A stretch of DNA of 64,000 nt from Opitutales bacterium (GCA_028101545.1 JAOHKZ010000004.1:29313-93312), one strand, 5' to 3'. Numbered from the stretch's first letter, positions 1 to 10,234 are shown. Program-made: numbers and translations. The notes: generated by a model from the sequence alone, not told the origin.

Positions 1-1097
1 CGATATTTTGTTTCATCTTTGAGCCAGAAAGTTAGTGCAAACACAATTGCAATCACGGCTAATTGACCGAATTCAACGCCAACATTAAAGCCAAGTAGGC
101 CGATCACCAGCGATGTCGGATCCAAATCAAATGCGGATAGGGCACCCGCAAAGCCAAGTCCATGAATCAAGCCAAAGAAAAAGACAATGAACAGCCTGGA
201 ATGGCGATAGTTGGGAAAGAAAATATTTTCAAGTGCTACTACAGCTATGCTGGCAGCTATAATTGGTTCAACCACATGAGATGGTGCTGATATTAATTCT
301 AGAGTTGCCAGCCCAAGTGTTATTGTGTGAGCAATCGTAAATACCGAGACTTGATATAAAATCGGCTTCCATTTTCTTGAAAGAAAAAAGAGTCCGAGAA
401 CGAATAGGATGTGATCAAGACCAAGAGGGAGAACATGAACAAATCCTTGCCTAGTAAAGGAGTAAAAGGTGCTTCTAGCATCTTCCTTACGTTCTTCCGA
501 ACTTTTCTCTACAATTGAACCTGATTTTTGCTCAATTTCGTTTTGAGCGATCGGTTTTCCGTCAATAAAAGAAAGATCAAATTTAAAACTTTCTTCATTA
601 GGAAAAAGAACATTTACCCTTCTTTGAGGTTTTCCATTTATTTGATTCGTAAAAACTAGGTCATAGGGAGCTTCTTCCAGCGATCTTATTTGATAAAAAC
701 TAGAGTTGTTATCTAGAGCAATATCATACTGGCCCTGTAAAACCAAAATATTCTCCTCACTCAAATCTCCCCCGTCCTGTTCCACGAAATCAAATATAAA
801 TTCAGGCAAATACCAATCATTGTTGCCAAAGCGTACTTGAAGAGCATTTTTAATCATGCTTTTCGCCTGCAGAATAAGATCTGTTTTGTTTGAGTCAGAA
901 AGTTGTTTGAAAGCACTTTTAATAAGGAAGGGCACTTGCTCAGGATCTTCTGCAAAACTTCTTGTGTCTATTTCGATGTAAATGGAGCTATTGCCGTCAG
1001 AATAAAACTTACCAATCACTGGTATATCCGGTATGGGGTGCCCATGCAGAAAGGCACTTAAAAGAGGAAAAATTAGAAGAAATTTTAAAATTTTCAT
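1..1097 (-). CDS. HupE/UreJ-family membrane protein (partial, runs off the window start)
   Basis: Not in the ORF track because it has no stop in the window. Reverse-strand reading from ATG at 1097 gives MKILKFLLIFPLLSAFLHGHPIPDIP... then ...FVHVLPLGLDHILFVLGLFFLSRKW...SVFTIAHTITLGLA...EPIIAASIAVVALEN...LFIVFFFGLIHGLGFAGAL, the HupE/UreJ_2 pattern. Confidence 0.85.
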   Translation of the reverse strand, partial: MKILKFLLIFPLLSAFLHGHPIPDIPVIGKFYSDGNSSIYIEIDTRSFAEDPEQVPFLIKSAFKQLSDSNKTDLILQAKSMIKNALQVRFGNNDWYLPEFIFDFVEQDGGDLSEENILVLQGQYDIALDNNSSFYQIRSLEEAPYDLVFTNQINGKPQRRVNVLFPNEESFKFDLSFIDGKPIAQNEIEQKSGSIVEKSSEERKEDARSTFYSFTRQGFVHVLPLGLDHILFVLGLFFLSRKWKPILYQVSVFTIAHTITLGLATLELISAPSHVVEPIIAASIAVVALENIFFPNYRHSRLFIVFFFGLIHGLGFAGALSAFDLDPTSLVIGLLGFNVGVEFGQLAVIAIVFALTFWLKDETKY

Positions 1098-1243
1098 CAA
1101 GAATAGAAAAAACCTTGGGTTAGGTGACGTTTGTCAGGTTAATCGTTAAATTTATTAATATTCAGTACTTCTTACTTGTCTATCTTGTATTTGGATATTC
1201 AATTATATTTTATTATTCTTATTAACCCACAACATTACCCATT

Positions 1244-1558
1244 ATGAAAAAAATATTCTCAATAGTAGCTTTACTAGCATTTGCTGGTTCTGTTTATGCT
1301 GGTTGCCCATCTAAACCTATCCACGGTAAAGTCGTTAGCTTTGATGAAGAGTCAAAAACACTTACAGTAGCACAAGGTAAAAAGGAAAAGAAAGTGCAAG
1401 TAGGTAGCAAAACTGAAATGGTAGGCATTGATTGTCCAAGTAAGCTAGATAAAGGTGCCCGTGTTACTATCGACGGTTGCAACTGCAAAAACAAGACTGC
1501 TTCCAAGATTGCTTTGGCAAAAGGCAAGGGAAAAGGAAAGAAAGAAAAGAAGGGATAA
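1244..1558 (+). CDS. small secreted Cys/Lys-rich protein, function unknown
   Basis: Signal peptide MKKIFSIVALLAFAGSVYA; CPSK motif twice plus CNCKNK; Lys/Gly-rich tail; followed by a terminator. Confidence 0.75.
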   Translation: MKKIFSIVALLAFAGSVYAGCPSKPIHGKVVSFDEESKTLTVAQGKKEKKVQVGSKTEMVGIDCPSKLDKGARVTIDGCNCKNKTASKIALAKGKGKGKKEKKG

Positions 1559-1580
1559 TTTCCTTTTAATTTAATTTTAA

Positions 1581-1607
1581 GCCTCTGGGTAACCAGAGGC
1601 TTTTTTT
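1581..1607 (+). terminator. rho-independent terminator
   Basis: GCCTCTGG-GTAA-CCAGAGGC (8-bp perfect stem) followed by TTTTTTT. Confidence 0.93.
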
Positions 1608-1617
1608 GTGCCTCTTT

Positions 1618-2580
1618 TTAATTAGAATGATCCAAAATTGTTCTCTTTCGAAAAAACAAATTGGTTAAAATCCCATTTTCAGTTCCGAGGAGCCAGGCGA
1701 TTCCAAAGCAGACCATCGCGACTACGACCATGGATCCTGCGATCGAGCAATCGAGCCATCGAGCGAGAAAGAAACCTCCAAATGAATAGAAAATGGAGAG
1801 TGGAAAAGAGCAAAGTAAAATCGCTGGCATTCTTGTGAAGAAGAAGGACGCCGTAGTCGAAGGAAAAATAAGCATCGCTATGACTAGAATAACTCCAACT
1901 GATTCAAAGGATGCCACAATGGTTATGGCTAGCACTAACATAAGACCATAGTGAATGGTTCGTACTGAAAGTCCGAGGGAGACGGATAATGTTTGATCGA
2001 AACTGGTTACCATTAATTGTTTGTAAAAAACAGTAATGGTCAAAATGATTACTAGAGTAACCAGCCCAATACTAAGTAGGGGGCGGGAGCCTATTTCCAC
2101 GGAACCCCAATAAATACTTTCCGCTAGTGGAGTAAAACCGATTTCTCCATATAATAAACACTCTGGATCAATATGTGTATTATTTCCCATTTGAGTAATC
2201 AAGAGGACGCCTAAGGCAAAAAAGCTGGTAAATGTAAGCCCTAAAGCTGCATCCATTTTGAGAGGGGTTTTTTTATGCAACCATTCGATACAAAAACTGC
2301 ATAGCAGACCTGCCCCGCATGCTCCAATGAACATGGGAAATAATGCGTTTGATTGGGTAGTAATAAAAGCAATTGCCAGTCCGGGAAGAATTCCGTGACT
2401 TATAGCATCCCCCATTAAAGCAAGTTTTCTAGCAACGATAAAGGAACCTATTAAACCGCATGAAAGAGAGACCATAATTCCCATACCCACAATTTGGGCA
2501 TTCCAAGCAAAATCTTTCTGTGTGGCCCATGGTGCCCAAAAAGTATCACTAAAGTCGAGTGGCGGAAAAAATTCAGTCAT
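1618..2580 (-). CDS. metal ABC transporter permease (ABC-3 family, MntD/ZnuB/TroD type)
   Basis: ABC-3 signatures: GSFIVARKLALMGDAISHGILPGLAIAF, SFDQTLSVSLGLSV, SFESVGVILVIAMLIFPSTTA. Confidence 0.93.
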   Translation of the reverse strand: MTEFFPPLDFSDTFWAPWATQKDFAWNAQIVGMGIMVSLSCGLIGSFIVARKLALMGDAISHGILPGLAIAFITTQSNALFPMFIGACGAGLLCSFCIEWLHKKTPLKMDAALGLTFTSFFALGVLLITQMGNNTHIDPECLLYGEIGFTPLAESIYWGSVEIGSRPLLSIGLVTLVIILTITVFYKQLMVTSFDQTLSVSLGLSVRTIHYGLMLVLAITIVASFESVGVILVIAMLIFPSTTASFFFTRMPAILLCSFPLSIFYSFGGFFLARWLDCSIAGSMVVVAMVCFGIAWLLGTENGILTNLFFRKRTILDHSN

Positions 2581-4034
2581 GGAAGGTTTTTGGCAATCAT
2601 TTTATCAATATATCCCTGCTCGATGTCTTGTTGACTGGGAATCAACTTTCCATGTGGGTCTGTTCTTGGGTTTGAAAGAATCCGTTCAATTTTTCGAACG
2701 GTTTCATCCCCCAATACATGTTCGATTTTTTCTGCGTCTTCATGTACATGATCGGCAGCGTATTGAACTTCATTGGTTAGGTAAAGTTCCCAAAGACGAT
2801 GGTTCCGGACAATCCGGCATGCTTCACTCCACCCAGTTGGGGAGAGGGACAGGGTGTTTTCACTTGGCAGCGTTTTGTCTTTAACGGGAAGAAGAAAGGC
2901 AAAATCCTTATTAACTAAATGAATAGCCTCTTGGTACATTTCTGGCATACTTATCCTTCTTCTCTTGGCAAGATTGCCAAGTCGTACAGTGTCTCTGGAA
3001 AATTTATTCCATTCCAATTCCTGATAAACCGCCTTTAAAGTATTTTCCAATGCAATTTTACGCTCCTTTCCACGCAAACGTAGCCCCTTAAATAGAAGTC
3101 CATTTTCCGGGTGTAAGAAAAGTACGAGAATAAATAATAGAGTGGAAGTTAAAGCAATAAGCGGACCTGTTGGCAACTGACTGCCAAGGAATGAAAGGTA
3201 GGAACCAATTACCCCAGCTACCATTCCCAATAGGGCAGACCACAAAAGAAGGCTTCTCATTTTTTGAGTAATAATAGAGGCTGTAGCGGCAGGTATAATA
3301 AGTAATGCGGAAACCAGGAGAACTCCTACTACCTGCAGTGAGGTTATTACCGAGAATGCCAATAGCATCCAAAGAAAATACTGTATAAGATCCACCGGAA
3401 GTCCAATGGAGCGAGCAAATCCTTGATCAAAACCGGTAACTAAGAGTTCTTTGTAAAAAATCGTGGTAATAAGGACTATCAGGATACATGAAATGCCCAT
3501 AGCCCAGACATCTTGATTTGAGAGTCCAGTAATTTGCCCAAAGAGATACCTGTCAATGCCTGACTGGTTTCCAAATTCCATCTTTTGAATTCTAGTCAGG
3601 AGACAAATGCCAAGAGCGTAAAACCCAGAAAGCACGAGGCCGAGTGCACTATCTAAACTTACCTTCGTGGTTTTTTTAAGTAAGGAAATTAAAAAAACTC
3701 CAAGAAAACCGGCGATCATTGCACCCACAATTATACTGATAGAATTTTTGGACTGACTCCATAAAAAGCCAACCGCAACTCCGGGTAAAACAGCATGGGA
3801 GAGGGTGTCTCCGAAAAGGGATAATTTTCGTGTCACAACAAACCCACCCATTAAGCCGCATCCCATTCCCATAAAAATAACCCCAAGGACAACAACTTGT
3901 ACCGAGTAATCTGCAAAAGAGAAAAATCTGTAGGTTTTAGAAATCAGGTTTACTTCATCATTTACCTGTGCTGCTTCCATATGGATGAATGGAAAGAGTA
4001 AAATCAGATAGAGAGGTAAACCTAAGATTTTCAA
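2577..4034 (-). CDS. metal ABC transporter permease with C-terminal DtxR/MntR-like domain
   Basis: N-terminal ABC-3 permease (GGFVVTRKLSLFGDTLSHAVLPGVAVGF). C-terminus RNHRLWELYL...DAEKIEHVLGDETVRKIERILSNPRTDPHGKLIP matches the DtxR-family regulator in the same window. Confidence 0.93.
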   Translation of the reverse strand: MKILGLPLYLILLFPFIHMEAAQVNDEVNLISKTYRFFSFADYSVQVVVLGVIFMGMGCGLMGGFVVTRKLSLFGDTLSHAVLPGVAVGFLWSQSKNSISIIVGAMIAGFLGVFLISLLKKTTKVSLDSALGLVLSGFYALGICLLTRIQKMEFGNQSGIDRYLFGQITGLSNQDVWAMGISCILIVLITTIFYKELLVTGFDQGFARSIGLPVDLIQYFLWMLLAFSVITSLQVVGVLLVSALLIIPAATASIITQKMRSLLLWSALLGMVAGVIGSYLSFLGSQLPTGPLIALTSTLLFILVLFLHPENGLLFKGLRLRGKERKIALENTLKAVYQELEWNKFSRDTVRLGNLAKRRRISMPEMYQEAIHLVNKDFAFLLPVKDKTLPSENTLSLSPTGWSEACRIVRNHRLWELYLTNEVQYAADHVHEDAEKIEHVLGDETVRKIERILSNPRTDPHGKLIPSQQDIEQGYIDKMIAKNLP

Positions 4035-4082
4035 CTTCGTAGCGGAGCGGTAATGTAATAGTTAACAGAAAAGGAACCGTCT

Positions 4083-4868
4083 TTATTTACTTTCATGCTC
4101 AACATGTTCATTTTTTGCTGATTGGTCGGCAATTTCAGTAAAAACGGTTAGTCGCCCACCATATGTTTTTTGTAAGAGATCCTTGTTAAAAGTTTTATCT
4201 ACATCCCCATAGGCAATCAGGCGCATATTTAATAAAATAATTTGATCAAAATATTCCTTTGCATTCGATAGATCATGATGAACAATAATTAAAGTTTTTC
4301 CCTTTTGTTTTAATTCTCGAAGAAGTTCAATAATCGCATTTTCAGTTACCGCATCGACACCCGCAAAGGGTTCATCCATTAGATACAAATCACTTTCCTG
4401 TGCAAGGGCTCGGGCCAAAAAAACCCGTTGTTGCTGCCCTCCGGAAAGTTTTCCAATTTGCCTGTCTGCAAACAAAGACATGTTAACCTTTTCGAGACAT
4501 TCGTGAGCAATGATTCGATCTTTTTTGCTTATTCTTTTTAGCCATCCTGCATGGCCGTATCTACCCATTAGGACAACATCGAGAACAGAAACTGGAAAAT
4601 CCCAATCCACGGACTCCCTTTGGGGAACATAACCTACCCGACGATATGAATTCTTCCCTTTTTGGCCAAATATTTTTACCCATCCACCGTTGGCGGGAAC
4701 GATTCCCATAATTGTTTTAATTAAGGTAGATTTCCCTGCACCATTGGGTCCAATGATCCCGATAAGGCCTCCTTCCTCAATTTCAAGGTCAATCCCATAA
4801 AGGACAGGCTTCCGGTTGTATGATACGGTCAAGTCATGTACTTCAAGGGGTAAAAGTGTTTTACTCAT
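4083..4868 (-). CDS. metal ABC transporter ATP-binding protein
   Basis: Walker A GPNGAGKST, signature LSGGQQQRVFLARAL, Walker B LYLMDEPFAGVD; located in the metal operon. Confidence 0.95.
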   Translation of the reverse strand: MSKTLLPLEVHDLTVSYNRKPVLYGIDLEIEEGGLIGIIGPNGAGKSTLIKTIMGIVPANGGWVKIFGQKGKNSYRRVGYVPQRESVDWDFPVSVLDVVLMGRYGHAGWLKRISKKDRIIAHECLEKVNMSLFADRQIGKLSGGQQQRVFLARALAQESDLYLMDEPFAGVDAVTENAIIELLRELKQKGKTLIIVHHDLSNAKEYFDQIILLNMRLIAYGDVDKTFNKDLLQKTYGGRLTVFTEIADQSAKNEHVEHESK

Positions 4869-5878
4869 AGCGTCTTTTGTCTCAGTGCTTTCACAATAGT
4901 GGACACATTATGCACCATCATCCCCGACCAAGTGTTAGCAGTGAATAATCTGCCACCCGGACCAACGGAACTGTGATCTTTGGATCCGAGTGCGTCTGAA
5001 AATAATTCACCGCCTACTGTGACTTTGCATTCTTTAGCAATTTCCTCGATAGCACCCGGATTAACACTACTTTCAATAAAAATTGCTGGTATATTTTGCT
5101 GTTTTATTAAATCCACTAAGCTTGCCCGGTCACCCAACCCGGCTTCAGTTGTTGTGGATACTCCTTGGAGAGCGATGACTTCAAGCCCCATTGCTCTTCC
5201 AAAATATTGAAAAGCGTCATGGCTGGTAACCAGTTTCTTATTAGATTGAGGAATGTTTTTCATTTGCGCTGTAGCCCAGTTTTCAATCAGTAAAATTTCA
5301 TCTGTAAATAATTTGAGATTTTTTTTGTAAAAATTTTTACCAGCGGGATCAAAATCAGATATCATTTTGGTAAATTCCCGAGCCACGGTGGACCAAATCT
5401 TTGGATCAAACCAAACATGGGGGTCGGGGTACTGTATATTCCCATCACCTTGGTCTGGGAAAATAATTTGTTCATTTGGTAATCCAGCAGTTGCGTTAAA
5501 AGTAAAGATTCCTTTTTTTTCCCCACTGGAAAGTACCTCAGAAAGCTTGCCCTCCAACATCATTCCATGAAACACGACAATGTCAGCTTTTGTAATGGCC
5601 AGTATATCCCTTGAGGTTGGTTTGTAAATATGGGGATCCACCCCAGGACCCATTAATGAATGAATTCGAAATCGATTGCCTGTTATCTTTTGGACCAAGT
5701 CCCTGATATGTGTAGTAGTAACAACAATATTGGTTTTTTCGTTATCGATCGCAATTACATTCAGGTCCTCTTTAGGCCCCCGTTCGCATGATATTGTTAA
5801 AAATAGCAATGCCAGTGTTGTATTGTAGATGAACAACTTGATGAATACATTAGATTTATTAGGATTATTGAAAGTCAT
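4865..5878 (-). CDS. metal ABC transporter substrate-binding lipoprotein (TroA/PsaA/MntC-like, cluster 9)
   Basis: Lipobox LTISCER; GVDPHIYKPTSRD, DPHVWFDPK, HDAFQYFGRAMGLEVIALQGVSTTTEAGLGD, SDALG. No His-rich loop, which favours Mn/Fe over Zn. Confidence 0.93.
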   Translation of the reverse strand: MTFNNPNKSNVFIKLFIYNTTLALLFLTISCERGPKEDLNVIAIDNEKTNIVVTTTHIRDLVQKITGNRFRIHSLMGPGVDPHIYKPTSRDILAITKADIVVFHGMMLEGKLSEVLSSGEKKGIFTFNATAGLPNEQIIFPDQGDGNIQYPDPHVWFDPKIWSTVAREFTKMISDFDPAGKNFYKKNLKLFTDEILLIENWATAQMKNIPQSNKKLVTSHDAFQYFGRAMGLEVIALQGVSTTTEAGLGDRASLVDLIKQQNIPAIFIESSVNPGAIEEIAKECKVTVGGELFSDALGSKDHSSVGPGGRLFTANTWSGMMVHNVSTIVKALRQKTL

Positions 5879-5880
5879 TA

Positions 5881-5896
5881 CTTTGATTAGTCAAAG
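5881..5896. promoter_or_regulatory. candidate metalloregulator operator (palindrome in divergent promoter region)
   Basis: CTTTGA-TTAG-TCAAAG perfect inverted repeat between the importer operon and the DtxR-type regulator. Confidence 0.5.
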
Positions 5897-5950
5897 TCTA
5901 GGGATTAATTGTTGTTGAGTCAATTATACATTGGGTTCATGTTAGTTGGT

Positions 5951-6610
5951 ATGCCAAGTGCGACGGTTGAGAACTACCTTAAATGCATTCTGATGCTATC
6001 CATTGAAAACGATCAGGCTGTAGTGCCTATGGGATCGATTGCTAATTCTTTGGGGGTAACTCCCGGTACTGCGACCTCGATGATGAAAAACCTTCAGCGG
6101 GAAAAATGGCTAACTTACAAATCTCGTAAAGGGGTCACACTAACAGTGTCGGGCAAGAAATTAGGTATGCGAATGATTAGAAGGCATCGGTTACTGGAAA
6201 CTTTTTTGGTTGAGACCCTTGGTTTGGATTGGAGCGAGATACATGATGAGGCGGAAGAACTTGAGCATGCAATTTCTGAAAAAGTACTTGAGCGTCTCGA
6301 TGTTTTTCTCGGTAATCCTCAACACGACCCTCATGGACATCCCATCCCAACAACCGGAGGAGTGATTAGAAAACTTCCCCAAAAAACTCTTCTGGATTCG
6401 TCGTTAGGGAAAAAAGTCAAAATTGAATCGATCCTAGACCAGGGGTCAGATTTTTTGAAATTTGCTCAAAAAAAAGGGCTAATGCCTGGAAGAATGGTGA
6501 AAGTTATCCAACGAGATAAGATGGCTGATTCGATCGAATTGCATTTGGAAAAAAAGTCAAAATTCTCCTTGGGTTTTAAGTCAGCGGAAAAAATTTTAGT
6601 CTCCGGTTAA
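5951..6610 (+). CDS. DtxR/MntR-family metal-dependent transcriptional regulator
   Basis: ATVENYLKCILMLSIENDQAVVPMGSIANSLGVTPGTATSMMKNL (wHTH), EAEELEH, NPQHDPHGHPIP, C-terminal FeoA-like domain. Track start is TTG 5909; ATG 5951 fits the family N-terminus better. Confidence 0.93.
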   Translation: MPSATVENYLKCILMLSIENDQAVVPMGSIANSLGVTPGTATSMMKNLQREKWLTYKSRKGVTLTVSGKKLGMRMIRRHRLLETFLVETLGLDWSEIHDEAEELEHAISEKVLERLDVFLGNPQHDPHGHPIPTTGGVIRKLPQKTLLDSSLGKKVKIESILDQGSDFLKFAQKKGLMPGRMVKVIQRDKMADSIELHLEKKSKFSLGFKSAEKILVSG

Positions 6611-6787
6611 TGTTATCAATGAGGTTAGCTTTTTCGTATTTGGAATTTTTTTTGATTTAGAAGAAAAAGACATTGCCCATGCCGTAAAATAATCGCAGAT
6701 TATTGCTAGTAAAACATTCAAACTAATTGTTCGTTATACTTTAATTCAAACTTAATATGTTCATTAAACTATAATCCTTACTTAACA

Positions 6788-7831
6788 ATGCCAAGACCTG
6801 TAACTTTATTCACCGGCCAATGGGCTGATTTATCTTTACCAACTCTCGCCAAAAAAGCTTCGGAGATGGGCTACAATGGCTTGGAATTAGCCTGTTGGGG
6901 CGACCATTTCGATGTTGATAAAGCCGCTGTTTCTAAAAAATATTGTCAGGAAAGATGGGAAATCTTAGGAGATCATAATCTTACGGCATTTGCGATCTCA
7001 AGTCATTTGGTTGGCCAGGCGATTTGCGACCCTATTGATGAGCGTCATAAATCAATTTTACCTTCAGATGTCTGGGGTGATGGTGATCCAGAAAAAGTGC
7101 GAAAGCGAGCAGCCAAGAAAATGGTCAAAACTGCCAAGGCCTGTCGTAACTTTATTAATGCCAAACCAGGACGTGGAAAGAAGGATGATTTTCCAGCTGT
7201 TGTAAACGGTTTTACCGGGTCAAGTATTTGGCACTCAATTTATGCATTCCCTCCAACGGATCAGGCATACTGGGATAAGGGTTTTGAGGATTTTGCCAAA
7301 CGATTCGGACCTATTTTACAGGAGTTTGAAAAACATAATGTCAATTTCGCACTAGAGGTACATCCGACTGAAATCGCATTTGATATTGCAACTGCACAGC
7401 GAGCTCTTTCTGCAGTAAAAAATCACAAGCGTTTTGGTTTTAATTATGATCCATCCCATTTAGGGTATCAGGGAGTTGATTATGTGAAGTTTATCCGCAC
7501 ATTTTCAGATCGTATCTATCATGTGCACATGAAAGATGCATGGTGGGGGCACGGAGACGGAACGGTAGGAGTTTTTGGTGGGCATACAACATTTTGTGAT
7601 GCTCGGCGTCAGTGGGATTTCCGGTCAGTAGGGCGCGGGGATGTTAATTTTGAGGAAATCATTGTTGCTTTAAATGATGTTAGGTATGCTGGACCGCTTT
7701 CTATTGAGTGGGAGGATGGCCGAATGGACAGATTTCACGGAGCAACCGAATCCTGTGAATTTGTAAAGGCGCTTGATTTTAAGCCAAACGAAATGGCTTT
7801 CGATTCTGCGTTCGATAACGAAAATCAATAG
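6788..7831 (+). CDS. sugar phosphate isomerase/epimerase (xylose isomerase-like TIM barrel)
   Basis: [78 protein letters not shown]. Confidence 0.92.
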   Translation: MPRPVTLFTGQWADLSLPTLAKKASEMGYNGLELACWGDHFDVDKAAVSKKYCQERWEILGDHNLTAFAISSHLVGQAICDPIDERHKSILPSDVWGDGDPEKVRKRAAKKMVKTAKACRNFINAKPGRGKKDDFPAVVNGFTGSSIWHSIYAFPPTDQAYWDKGFEDFAKRFGPILQEFEKHNVNFALEVHPTEIAFDIATAQRALSAVKNHKRFGFNYDPSHLGYQGVDYVKFIRTFSDRIYHVHMKDAWWGHGDGTVGVFGGHTTFCDARRQWDFRSVGRGDVNFEEIIVALNDVRYAGPLSIEWEDGRMDRFHGATESCEFVKALDFKPNEMAFDSAFDNENQ

Positions 7832-7879
7832 TAACTGTCACTTAATTCTGATTAATCTGATTATTAAAAATCGAAGGAT

Positions 7880-9046
7880 ATGAATAGAAAATTAAAAATG
7901 GGAATGGTTGGGGGTGGACGTGGTGCATTTATTGGTGGAGTCCACCGCCGTGCTGCAAATCTTGACGGACAAATTGAGTTGGTTGCTGGAGCCTTTTCTT
8001 CCGATCCCAAAAAATCTAAGCTTTCGGGGAAAGATTTCTTTATCGATCCTTCTAGAACATATGGTTCGTACCAGGAAATGGCTGAAAAAGAGGCCTTATT
8101 ACCTGCGGGCGAACGTATTGATTTTGTCAGTATAGTAGTTCAGAATTATTTACACTTTGATGTGGCCAAAACCTTTTTAAAAGCAGGTTTTAATGTGATA
8201 TGTGACAAACCGGTCACTCTCGATCTTTCCCAGGCAAGGGAACTTAAAAAGATAATTACCAAGTCCAAAAAAGTTTTTGCCCTGACCCATAATTACACTG
8301 GTTATCCCATGGTCAAGCAGGCACGAGATATGGTTAAGAAGGGTAAGCTTGGGAAAATTATAAAAGTAGTCTGTGAGTACCCTCAGGGTTATGCAATTAC
8401 TGCTCTAACTGGCGAAACTAAGGCAATTTCAAATTGGCGTGCGGATCCAAAAATTGCTGGTGTTTCCAATTGTATGGGAGATATCGGAACCCATGCGGAG
8501 AATTTGGTTCATTATATTTCTGGTTTGGAGATAGACTCCTTATGTGCGGATCTATCCGTCAATATTCCCGGTCGTACTTTAGATGATGACGGAAATGTAC
8601 TGGTTCGGTTCAAAGGTGGAGCCCGCGGTATCATATACGCTTCACAAATATCCAATGGCGATGAGAACAATTTAAACATTCGGGTATACGGGACTAAGAA
8701 ATCCCTTGAATGGCACCAGGAGCACCCCAATGAATTAATCGTAAAGGATGCCCGGGCACCCAGGGAAATTTATCGTCGAGGAAATGATTATATCACTGGA
8801 GCTGCTGCTGACTGTACTCGAATACCATTTGGGCACCCTGAAGGTTTTATTGAAGCTTTTGCCAATGTTTATAATTCTGCAATGGTCGCAGTGAAAGACG
8901 AGATTGCCGGAAAATTCCCTAGGAAATCCGGTTATGATTATCCAGATATCCGAGATGGAATAATTGGAATGGCATTTATTGAGACCGTTGTAAAAAGTTC
9001 TAAGGCTAAGGAAAAATGGGTGAAGTTTCCATCCATTCCTAAATAA
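7880..9046 (+). CDS. Gfo/Idh/MocA family oxidoreductase
   Basis: N-terminal MVGGGRGAFIGGVHRRAA; FNVICDKPVTLDLSQARELK; VSNCMGDIGTHAENLVHYISG. Confidence 0.93.
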   Translation: MNRKLKMGMVGGGRGAFIGGVHRRAANLDGQIELVAGAFSSDPKKSKLSGKDFFIDPSRTYGSYQEMAEKEALLPAGERIDFVSIVVQNYLHFDVAKTFLKAGFNVICDKPVTLDLSQARELKKIITKSKKVFALTHNYTGYPMVKQARDMVKKGKLGKIIKVVCEYPQGYAITALTGETKAISNWRADPKIAGVSNCMGDIGTHAENLVHYISGLEIDSLCADLSVNIPGRTLDDDGNVLVRFKGGARGIIYASQISNGDENNLNIRVYGTKKSLEWHQEHPNELIVKDARAPREIYRRGNDYITGAAADCTRIPFGHPEGFIEAFANVYNSAMVAVKDEIAGKFPRKSGYDYPDIRDGIIGMAFIETVVKSSKAKEKWVKFPSIPK

Positions 9047-9075
9047 ACCAAAACCAAATTTAAAAAGGAGGCTAA

Positions 9076-10158
9076 ATGACAATAAAAATTGGAGTAATTG
9101 GAGCAGGAGGAATGTTACAATATCATGCCGCTGGTTTCCGAGCCGCCGGAGCGGAAATTCTTGCAATATGCGATATGAATCAGACCGCTGCTAAAAAAGC
9201 AGCAGAGCTTTATGATGTACCGCATGTATTTTCAGATTCTGCGGAAATGCTTGATCAATTAAAAGAATTGGACGCAGTTAGTATAATCACGCCCAATCGA
9301 ACTCATCGTCCTTTAGCCATTCAGGTTTTACAGGCTGGTCGGCATGTGTTTTGTGAAAAGCCACCGGCATTAAATGCGGCTGAAGTTTCTGAAATGAAAG
9401 ATGCCTCGGAGAGTGCAGGTAAGACATTAATGTTTAACTTTAATAACCGGGCTCGTCCGGAATCTTATGCTCTGAGAAATTATATTGAAGCAGGTGAAGT
9501 CGGACAGATCAATTCAGCACAGGCAAAATGGATTAGACGCACAGGCATTCCTGGTTTTGGTGGCTGGTTTACGAATAAAGAATTGTCAGGTGGTGGTCCC
9601 TTAATTGATTTGCTCCATATGGTCGATCTTGCTCTGTATTATATGGACTATCCTGAACCGTCTTGTGTTTTGGCTCAGACATTTTCCGATTTTATAACCG
9701 ATAAAAATTTCAAAGGACCTTGGGGAATCCCTGATGTTGCAGATGGTGTTACTGATGTTGAGAGTGCTTCTCATGGTTTTATTAAATTTAAAACAGGCCA
9801 AGTTTTATCGTTTCAGGTATCATGGGCGGAGATGGTAAAGAGAGAAGAGGTGTCAGTTACATTTCAGGGGCAAAAAGCGGGAGGAATGATTCGCCGCTTT
9901 TTTGGGTCTGATGGTTTGGATGATACCGCCATTGATGATTGTGAATTTTATGTTCAGGAGCATGGACGTTCAGTAAACCGGTCCATTGTAACCGAAGCAA
10001 ATGAAGATATGGGCCGTATCCGTTCAGCTGAGAATTTCGTTAGGACAATTGCCGGGGAGGAAGCACCTCTTAATACTCCTGAGCAAGCCCTTTCATTAAT
10101 GAGAATAATTGATGCAACATACGAATCGGCTCAAACGGGAAACCCAGTTACAATTTAA
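9076..10158 (+). CDS. Gfo/Idh/MocA family oxidoreductase
   Basis: IGVIGAGGMLQYHAAGFRAAGAEILAICD; GRHVFCEKPPALNAAEVSEM; GGGPLIDLLHMVDLALYYM. Confidence 0.94.
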   Translation: MTIKIGVIGAGGMLQYHAAGFRAAGAEILAICDMNQTAAKKAAELYDVPHVFSDSAEMLDQLKELDAVSIITPNRTHRPLAIQVLQAGRHVFCEKPPALNAAEVSEMKDASESAGKTLMFNFNNRARPESYALRNYIEAGEVGQINSAQAKWIRRTGIPGFGGWFTNKELSGGGPLIDLLHMVDLALYYMDYPEPSCVLAQTFSDFITDKNFKGPWGIPDVADGVTDVESASHGFIKFKTGQVLSFQVSWAEMVKREEVSVTFQGQKAGGMIRRFFGSDGLDDTAIDDCEFYVQEHGRSVNRSIVTEANEDMGRIRSAENFVRTIAGEEAPLNTPEQALSLMRIIDATYESAQTGNPVTI

Positions 10159-10234
10159 AATGCAAAGGGTTTCTTTTGTTGCCGTTTGAACCTTGCCTCT
10201 CGACCTGATTTGGTTCATTATGATCTTTTAAATT

